DNA from: CAZZCN01 sp964652975
Lineage (GTDB): Bacteria; Bacillota; Clostridia; Saccharofermentanales; UBA5734
Reading direction: 5' to 3'
DNA length: 16,212 nucleotides
Assembly: GCA_964652975.1 (NCBI GenBank)
Contig: CAZZCN010000062.1
Span: 1-16,212 of the forward strand
Part shown: one piece after another, positions 6,002 through 12,400 of the stretch
How the letters are laid out: each line of letters begins with the position of its first letter
Numbering within the stretch: position 1 is the first letter of the stretch
Notes under the pieces: generated by a model
What the model was told of the DNA's origin: nothing
Databases searched by the model: none
What the model saw: the letters and a program-made list of their open reading frames with translations, nothing else
Position numbers and translations under genes: made by a program

Positions 6002-6929
6002 CAGCATACAAAGCAGTAGACAGATATCTCTCTCCATTATCAGGAAGCAGTACTACTATTGTTTTACCTGCATTCTCAGGACGTTTGGCTACTTCGGTTG
6101 CAGCGAAAACTGCCGCACCTGAAGATATTCCGATTAGTAGTCCTTCTATTTTAGCTATTTCTCTGCCTGATTCAAAAGCTTCTTCATTATGAACCTTGAT
6201 GATTTCGTCATAAATTTTCGTATTGAGGATGTCGGGAACAAAACCTGCACCAATTCCCTGGATTTTGTGAGGACCTGCTTTGCCTTCAGATAAAACTGGT
6301 GAGTCAAACGGTTCAACTGCTATGATTTTTATGTTCGGATTCTTCGATTTTAAATATTCTCCTACACCGCTGATTGTACCACCTGTTCCAATACCTGCAA
6401 CGAAGATATCAACTTTGCCATCTGTATCATTCCAGATTTCAGGACCGGTCGTTGTTTTGTGAACCAGAGGATTGACAGGATTGACAAATTGCCCAGGAAT
6501 AAATGAATTCGGTGTGGATTCGGCCAACTCAGCCGCTTTCTCAATAGCACCTCTCATACCCTTGGCGCCTTCTGTCAAGACAAGTTCAGCTCCATAAGCT
6601 TTGAGCAGATTCCTTCGCTCAATGCTCATTGTCTCGGGCATTGTTAAAATGATGCGGTATCCCTTGGCAGCAGCAACAGAGGCAAGACCTATGCCTGTAT
6701 TTCCACTGGTAGGTTCGATAATTACAGAATCGGATTTCAATAGGCCTTTCGCCTCTGCATCTTCGATCATAGCCTTGGCAATACGATCCTTTACACTTCC
6801 GGCCGGATTGAAATATTCAAGCTTGGCAATAACAGTCGCCTTTAAATCCTTATGCTCATTGTAATTCGACAATTCCAACAACGGCGTTCTGCCAATCAGA
6901 TCTGTCAGGGTTTTATAAATCTTTGTCAT
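5997..6929 (-). CDS. cysK: Cysteine synthase A (O-acetylserine sulfhydrylase)
   Basis: This 310-residue PLP enzyme makes cysteine from O-acetylserine and sulfide in the cytosol. The PLP lysine is Lys47 in NPAGSVKDR, the substrate loop is PTSGNTG (73-79), the phosphate-binding loop is GTGGTISG (181-188) and the GISSGAA segment is at 267-273. I chose the ATG at 6929 because TGGAGGAAAAACTT precedes it and the protein then begins MTKIYKTLTDLIGRTPLLEL, as is usual; an upstream in-frame ATG would add nine residues without a binding site. It has its own promoter and lies downstream of a CymR-like regulator in the same orientation. In Bacillus, CysK also binds CymR as a co-repressor. Beyond the stop lies a relic of another cysK end. 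Confidence 0.95.
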   Translation of the reverse strand: MTKIYKTLTDLIGRTPLLELSNYNEHKDLKATVIAKLEYFNPAGSVKDRIAKAMIEDAEAKGLLKSDSVIIEPTSGNTGIGLASVAAAKGYRIILTMPETMSIERRNLLKAYGAELVLTEGAKGMRGAIEKAAELAESTPNSFIPGQFVNPVNPLVHKTTTGPEIWNDTDGKVDIFVAGIGTGGTISGVGEYLKSKNPNIKIIAVEPFDSPVLSEGKAGPHKIQGIGAGFVPDILNTKIYDEIIKVHNEEAFESGREIAKIEGLLIGISSGAAVFAATEVAKRPENAGKTIVVLLPDNGERYLSTALYAE

Positions 6930-6950
6930 AAGTTTTTCCTCCAAAATACA

Positions 6951-6964
6951 AAACATATATGTTT
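6951..6964. promoter_or_regulatory. Perfect 14-bp palindrome before cysK
   Basis: AAACATATATGTTT reads the same on both strands and lies between the cysK -10 box and its ribosome binding site, where a repressor would block transcription. It is a candidate site for the neighbouring Rrf2/CymR-like protein. The binding itself is inferred. Confidence 0.5.
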
Positions 6965-6975
6965 AATATGTTATT

Positions 6976-7004
6976 ATCATAAACCTAAAAACATTCTTTG
7001 TCAA
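6976..7004 (-). promoter_or_regulatory. cysK promoter
   Basis: On the minus strand there is a perfect TTGACA (6999-7004), a 17-bp spacer and TATGAT (6976-6981). The start codon is about 47 bp downstream of the -10 box. cysK can thus be transcribed separately from the regulator gene upstream. Confidence 0.85.
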
Positions 7005-7005
7005 T

Positions 7006-7045
7006 ATCTAATTTATATTTCTCAAATCTAATTTATATTTCTCAA
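7006..7045. repeat. Two exact 20-bp direct repeats upstream of the cysK promoter
   Basis: The segments 7006-7025 and 7026-7045 are identical, and the first ends 1 bp from the -35 box. Their place suggests either a UP-like AT-rich element or a regulator site; slippage alone is also possible. The remaining bases to 7219 hold no gene. A short stem (7099-7104 with 7114-7119) followed on the minus strand by six Ts might weakly end the regulator transcript. Confidence 0.7.
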
Positions 7046-7219
7046 ATCTTAGTCTAACCTTATCCAAATTTATAATATTCAATGAAAAAACTTGCCGTGT
7101 TATTAGATTATAAAATAACGTTCAAATTGCTTTTTGACCAATTGCATTTATCGCTTATACAAGCAGAATTCAAATCCACTGACCGTAAATAGGTTAAAAC
7201 ACAATTCGATTTATGTAAT

Positions 7220-7666
7220 CTATATATAAAACATCAGATTGTCACCGTTCTTCAAACTTGTAGCTTTTTCTGCAAGCTCTCGCAGAGTAATACTGTCAAG
7301 TGCACCGGCAACCGCCTTGTCAAGATTATTCCAGATAACTGACTCCATTGCCTTGTCAATAGATTCAGCTTCTTTGGAAACCGAACTTTCAGTCTTTTCG
7401 AAAAGACTTGTCTCTACGGCGCGCGCTATATCGCCGACAGTGATTTTATCAGTGGCAACAAGCAACTTATAACCTCCCTGGGAGCCTTTTAGTGAAACGA
7501 CTATGTTCGCCCTTTTGAGCATAGAAAAAACCTGCTCCAGATATATTTTAGAGATGCCAAGATTATTGGCGATTGATATTATCGTTATCTGTTCGTCCGT
7601 ATAAGCCTTTTGCGCCATATAGATCAAAGCGGCTATTGCGTATCGGCCTTTTGATGAAATTCTCAT
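7220..7666 (-). CDS. Rrf2-family regulator, CymR-like
   Basis: The protein has 148 residues. The winged helix covers about 1-70, with the family start MRISSKGRYA, a recognition region NNLGISKIYLEQVFSML (35-50) and the wing GSQGGYKL (61-68), followed by a dimerisation helix. It contains no cysteine at all, so it cannot hold an Fe-S cluster as IscR or NsrR do. With cysK next to it, the best model is CymR, the repressor of cysteine metabolism that works in complex with CysK. I chose the ATG at 7666 because it gives the canonical N-terminus. The Shine-Dalgarno context is poor: an AGGAG lies more than 30 nt upstream, and a TTG at 7684 would add six residues. The CymR role is inferred from context. 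Confidence 0.85.
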   Translation of the reverse strand: MRISSKGRYAIAALIYMAQKAYTDEQITIISIANNLGISKIYLEQVFSMLKRANIVVSLKGSQGGYKLLVATDKITVGDIARAVETSLFEKTESSVSKEAESIDKAMESVIWNNLDKAVAGALDSITLRELAEKATSLKNGDNLMFYI

Positions 7667-7738
7667 AAACAGTTTGTATGACAAGTTAAAATTATGTCAC
7701 ACACTCCTTTCAAATAAATACATAGCATTTATATATGT

Positions 7739-7767
7739 ATAATATAAAATTAACTATTTTATGTCAA
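7739..7767 (-). promoter_or_regulatory. Promoter of the Rrf2 regulator
   Basis: On the minus strand there is a perfect TTGACA (7762-7767), a 17-bp spacer and TATTAT (7739-7744). The leader to the start codon is about 72 nt. Confidence 0.8.
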
Positions 7768-7813
7768 GTTTTATATATTTTCAAAAAAAATGTTCGAAAA
7801 GGAAGTCAACGTA

Positions 7814-7842
7814 TTGACACAAGGCGCCGATAGTGATAAAAA
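7814..7842 (+). promoter_or_regulatory. Possible promoter of the carboxypeptidase gene
   Basis: There is a perfect TTGACA (7814-7819) and a 17-bp spacer, but only a weak -10 (TAAAAA, 7837-7842). It lies 23 bp before the ATG at 7865, so the leader would be short. It diverges from the regulator promoter. Confidence 0.45.
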
Positions 7843-7864
7843 TTACATAGGACGGAGGGAAATA

Positions 7865-9226
7865 ATGAGAAGGTTTAGCATGTTCTTTATGAACATTATT
7901 TTAACGATTGCTTTGTTAACAGTTAATGCTCAAGCAGTCTCGCAGGTAGATATATCTCAAGGTGTATCTCCAGTTGCATCTCCCATTATATCTCCAGTTA
8001 CATCCCCCGCTCCTGTTCTTATATCAGAATCGGCGGTGCTTATGGACGCAGCTACCGGGCAGGTTCTGTTCGAAAAAAGCATGAACCAGAGACAATTCCC
8101 CGCAAGCATCACGAAAATAATGACCATTCTGTTAGGCGCCGAAAATGGAAATTTGCAAGATGAAATTGTAATGACGGATACGGCAGTTTTCAGCGTCCCG
8201 CGCGATGCATCACACATAGCGCTGACCCCGGGCGAAAAAGTAACACTGGAACCTTTGTTATATGCAGCCATGCTTGTTTCGGCAAATGATGCATGTAATG
8301 CCATAGCGGAAAGCGTTAGCGGGTCAATTGACAAGTTTTCAGAATTAATGACACAAAGAGCAAAGGAGCTCGGTGCAACCAATACGAATTTCCGAAATGC
8401 GAACGGCCTTCAGGATGAAAACCATTATACAACAGCTTACGATATGTCAATGATAACAAAGGCTGCTATATTGAACCCTACATTTAAGAAAGTATTCGAG
8501 ACACGAAAATACACAATGAGTCCAACTAACAAACAGCCTGAAATCAGGAATTTCACACCATCGCATATGATGATGGAAGGCAATAAATACGCGTATGAAG
8601 GTATAGTAGGTGGCAAAACCGGATGGACAGTCATGGCACAGAATACTCTGGTGACCGTTGCAAAGAGAGGGAACAGAGAACTGATTGCTGTCGTTATGAA
8701 AAGTCTTAACAAGACAGACAAATATATCGACACAAAGGCTCTTTTCGATTATGGATTCAATAGCTTCAAGGAAGTCAGAATAAGCAAAGAAAAGATCGGC
8801 ACCAAGACGATTCCACTCGTTAAATCCGCAAAAGTAGCCGGCAGTGTTTTAATATCAGCTACAGAAAATGTAAAGTTTCTGATTAATAAAGACATAGATG
8901 AAAGTTCGATAAAAATGGAATACGACGTCCCCGGCGAATACATAGAAGTTGTCGGACAGCCTGTGATTAATTTTTATCTGTCGCAGAATTCAAATCTCAT
9001 GTATCCTAAATTGGGCAGCATAAAGCTAAGTACGAAACTGATTGAACCTGAAATCAAATCGAACAAGCCAAGCCCCATACGCACCATTGTAATTTATATT
9101 CTTGTTGCGGGGGCTCTGATTTTAGCGGCCTATTCATATCTCAATCACCTTGAGAAAAAACGCAGGAAACGCAGGCGTATGATGCGAATAAAAGCAAGAC
9201 GGGAATTCGCGGAAAGAAATGAGTAG
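7865..9226 (+). CDS. D-alanyl-D-alanine carboxypeptidase (DacF/PBP5-like) with C-terminal anchor
   Basis: The protein has 453 residues. An N-terminal signal peptide (basic MRR, then hydrophobic 7-20, with NAQA before the likely cut) directs export. All three penicillin-binding motifs of peptidase family S11 are present: SITK (Ser81, Lys84), SAN (139-141) and KTG (251-253). It should trim the terminal D-Ala from peptidoglycan stem peptides outside the membrane. A beta-rich second domain follows to about 385. The C-terminus has a true transmembrane-like span (about 406-425) and a tail crowded with Arg and Lys, unlike the amphipathic helix of PBP5. The region after the signal peptide has a Ser-Pro repeat. 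I chose the ATG at 7865 because GGAGGGAAATA precedes it; an ATG 75 bp upstream would bury the signal peptide. The macroglobulin gene follows after 203 bp. Confidence 0.93.
   Translation: MRRFSMFFMNIILTIALLTVNAQAVSQVDISQGVSPVASPIISPVTSPAPVLISESAVLMDAATGQVLFEKSMNQRQFPASITKIMTILLGAENGNLQDEIVMTDTAVFSVPRDASHIALTPGEKVTLEPLLYAAMLVSANDACNAIAESVSGSIDKFSELMTQRAKELGATNTNFRNANGLQDENHYTTAYDMSMITKAAILNPTFKKVFETRKYTMSPTNKQPEIRNFTPSHMMMEGNKYAYEGIVGGKTGWTVMAQNTLVTVAKRGNRELIAVVMKSLNKTDKYIDTKALFDYGFNSFKEVRISKEKIGTKTIPLVKSAKVAGSVLISATENVKFLINKDIDESSIKMEYDVPGEYIEVVGQPVINFYLSQNSNLMYPKLGSIKLSTKLIEPEIKSNKPSPIRTIVIYILVAGALILAAYSYLNHLEKKRRKRRRMMRIKARREFAERNE
7967..8014 (+). repeat. 12-bp periodic coding repeat (Ser-Pro linker)
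   Basis: Four consecutive four-residue units, SPVA, SPII, SPVT and SPAP (residues 35-50 of the carboxypeptidase), form a short proline-rich linker between the signal peptide and the catalytic domain. The DNA units begin TCTCC(A/C), with the last one TCCCC, and differ mostly in their second half. Confidence 0.75.
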
Positions 9227-9300
9227 TCTGATGATCCCTGCATGCAGCAAACGGATTATATTGTAGCAACACCTTCCTAATTGGATGAACAAATGATATA

Positions 9301-9322
9301 ATTGAATAACTACATATTCAAT
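9301..9322. promoter_or_regulatory. 8-bp inverted repeat between the carboxypeptidase and macroglobulin genes
   Basis: ATTGAATA (9301-9308) and TATTCAAT (9315-9322) form a perfect dyad with a 6-nt centre. It may be an operator or a weak hairpin; it has too few G-C pairs and too short a T run to be a good terminator. A 10-bp palindrome CTGCATGCAG lies at 9238-9247. I found no convincing promoter in this 203-bp gap, so read-through from the carboxypeptidase gene is possible. Confidence 0.4.
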
Positions 9323-9429
9323 AGTTTTCAGCTTGACGAATATTTAAACTAAAGCAGCAATATCTGCCATTAACCGCCTTTTTCCCTAAGTTTCAGTTGC
9401 CGGAATTTTACAATAGGAGGTTTGTATCA

Positions 9430-12400
9430 ATGAACAAAAATGAATTACAAGAACAGTCAGATCAAACTATGTCAGATCAAACCATACCGGACCAAGTGAT
9501 TACGGATCGAGCTATTTCGGATCAAACCGCGTCGGATATTATGCCGAAAGAATCTGCATTATCTGAAAGCAAGTCAGTCACCTCGGGCCCTGGACAAAAG
9601 CTTCAGAAAATATCCGGATTGTTTCGTAAAAACAGACTGATAACGGCCATAGTTCTGATTATTATCATATCAACCATTACTTTTGGACTGGTAAATGTTT
9701 TTAATGGAAATATATCCACTTTTCTGCCTGCAGGTGATTCAACAGATTCCATACTGTTCAATGTGAAGGCTGAGAAGGAAACCACTGCAGGTATTTCGCT
9801 TGATACCGGTTTTAAGATTACAACCAATCGGAATTTATCTGCCGAGGAAATGAAGACATTTATCAAGTTAACACCGACTTCAGAATTTACACTGAAGAAG
9901 CTAGGTGCGGTTTCCTACCATTTAACCGCACCGAAGTTTGGAAAAGGAAAGCTTGTTTCAATTGCGCTGGTTGACGAAAACGGCATTGTCCTTAGAAGCG
10001 CTGCGTTCCAGACAGCACAGGAGTTCGGGGTTGAAAGTGCATTCCCAAGAGACAAATGTGATTATGTGGAAATCAATACGGGCATAGAAGCAACGTTGAC
10101 ATACCCTGATGTGGAAGCCAGCGAATTTGCAAAATATTTAACAATTTCACCGGCTGTAAAAGGAAGTTTCGAAAAACACAACGCCACAATTGCATTTGTA
10201 CCATCTGCAGTTCTTGCAGAGTCGACAATATACACGGTGAAAATCAAAGCAGGACTAACCTCTAGAATGGGAGGAGCTTTGAAAAATGATTACAGTTATA
10301 CTTTTAAAACAAAATCACTTAATACCTGTGAAACAACCGGAGAATTAACCGAAACTTTTTTGCCGGACGAAAATCCGGTTATTGAGGTTACCGCTGCCAC
10401 CGGAGACCTGGATTCCTATTCATCTGAAATCTATAGATTTCCATCTGCAGAAAGTTATAAGACAATGCTTGCCGGCTATATATCGAAACAAAATACAAGT
10501 ACCGAGTATGCCGAATATGTCGAAAATCTACCTGCGACAGGGCTCGATTTATATGCTGATTATTCTGGAAAATTCATCAACATTCGTACTGAATACGAAA
10601 CCGATTATGGGTATGCACTAATGCCTGATAAGCTTCCAACAGGGTGGTATCTTGTAAATATCAAAATGACCACCAAATCTGGTGTGAAGTACGATCTTCA
10701 GAAACTTTTACAGATAAGTCCGATTTCCGNNNNNNNNNNTTGTCAGATCAGTCCACGTTCCCTTTACTCGTTGTCTGTGGCAGAAAACGTTTCATTTTGG
10801 ATTAACGATACACGAAATGGCAGACCGATTGAAAATGCCGCAATAAGCATCGAAGGCACCGAAATGAATGGCAAAACAGGACGTGATGGCACTGTGAACA
10901 TTGCAAAGCCTGTGTTACCTCAAAGCACAGAAAACGACAATCAAAACGACCCTTATACTATTTTGACTGTAAAGTCCGGTGATAATATATTTATTGATAT
11001 CAGTTACAGGTTAGATGACGCAAATGCATACTACTACGGAGAAGGAAAAATACAGGACAAGTTTTATACCGCCATATATTCTGATCGTGCTGCATATCTG
11101 CCGACCGATACAGTAAGGATATGGGGAGTATTCAGGGCGCACAACGGAAAGACTGCCGTGCCAGGCGGACTGACAGTAAATCTAAGTGACTATAATCTTA
11201 GTACATATAAGGTTCCTGTTACTGTTGAAAGTGATGGTAGCTTTTTGGCTGAAATCAAATTAAAAGATGCAATCAGCGGAGGTTATAGACTTTCATTGAA
11301 TCTTGATGATGTAGTTATCGCTTACAGGTACATAACCTTGCTTGATTATATTAAGCCATCGTATATCATTGAAGCAACAACTGACAGCTGGTTTTTCACG
11401 GATACCGTCAAGCCGATTCAATTAAGTGTACAGGGCAATTTTTATGATGGAACTCCGATTTCGGGCTTGAACGTGAATGCGAATTGCAATGCCAAAACCT
11501 TCGAGAAGGAATCTTATTCCGCACAACTTGATGATAGCGGATCTGCTAGTATTGCAATTAAATACAACGGTGCAGAAGAAAAGATTAAGTCGTGGTTTCC
11601 AACTTCTGAAAGCATCGATGTAGTAAGTAATGACATGGAAAACTCATATGAATATTCTGAAAATAAGTATTTGACTTTTTTTGACAGGGATATCATGCTG
11701 GAAAGCAATACACAAACTATAGCAGGCAAGACTGTTTTGAACATTGCAACAAATATGATTACAACATCACGTCTCAAGCAATCAGAAGCATATGTCTGGG
11801 ATTACGATATGATTCGTGGGAACTCTGTTGATGTCGATATAACACTGACAGCTCAGAAGCATTATTATCAAAAAATCGACCTTGGAGCATACTATGATTA
11901 TGTTAGAAAAGTGACCTCGCACAGATTCAAATATGAGGAGCGCACAGAAACGGCGCTGACATTCCATGTAAAAACAACAGACGGGAAGCTCGTTTTTGAC
12001 AAATTGAAAGAACTTGATGGCAATGGTTTTTACTCAATCACGATGAAATATGCCGACAGCAAGGGGAGACTTGTTCTGGAAGAAAGTAATATCGGCAGTG
12101 GGATATATGTTGAAAATCTAGGTGGCAAGACATATAGTTTCAGTTTGGATTGGACAAGCATGTTCAAACTAAGCGACCCTCCTATACAGTTTACTTTAAA
12201 AGAGAATGATTTGAATGCCACAAAGACAAATAATGATAACATTATGCTTGTATTGCACCAAAACAGTATTTTTTCAACATCTGTTATCAAGGGAACAACA
12301 ATAGCAGTCAAGCCAGATGAAACGATGATTCCCAGCTGCCGGCTCGGTGGTGCGTATTTTGATGGCAAGCATGTATTTAATATTAGAGGTATGGATTTAC

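Noticed and set aside
7220..7666. IscR or NsrR identity for the Rrf2 protein
   Set aside because: There is no cysteine in the protein, so an Fe-S cluster ligated as in those regulators is not possible.
9331..9363. Promoter before the macroglobulin gene (TTGACG at 9333)
   Set aside because: No acceptable -10 box occurs at 16-19 bp spacing.
9397..9429. TTG start of the macroglobulin at 9397
   Set aside because: The AGGAGG lies downstream of it, placed for the ATG at 9430; the added residues show no conservation signal.
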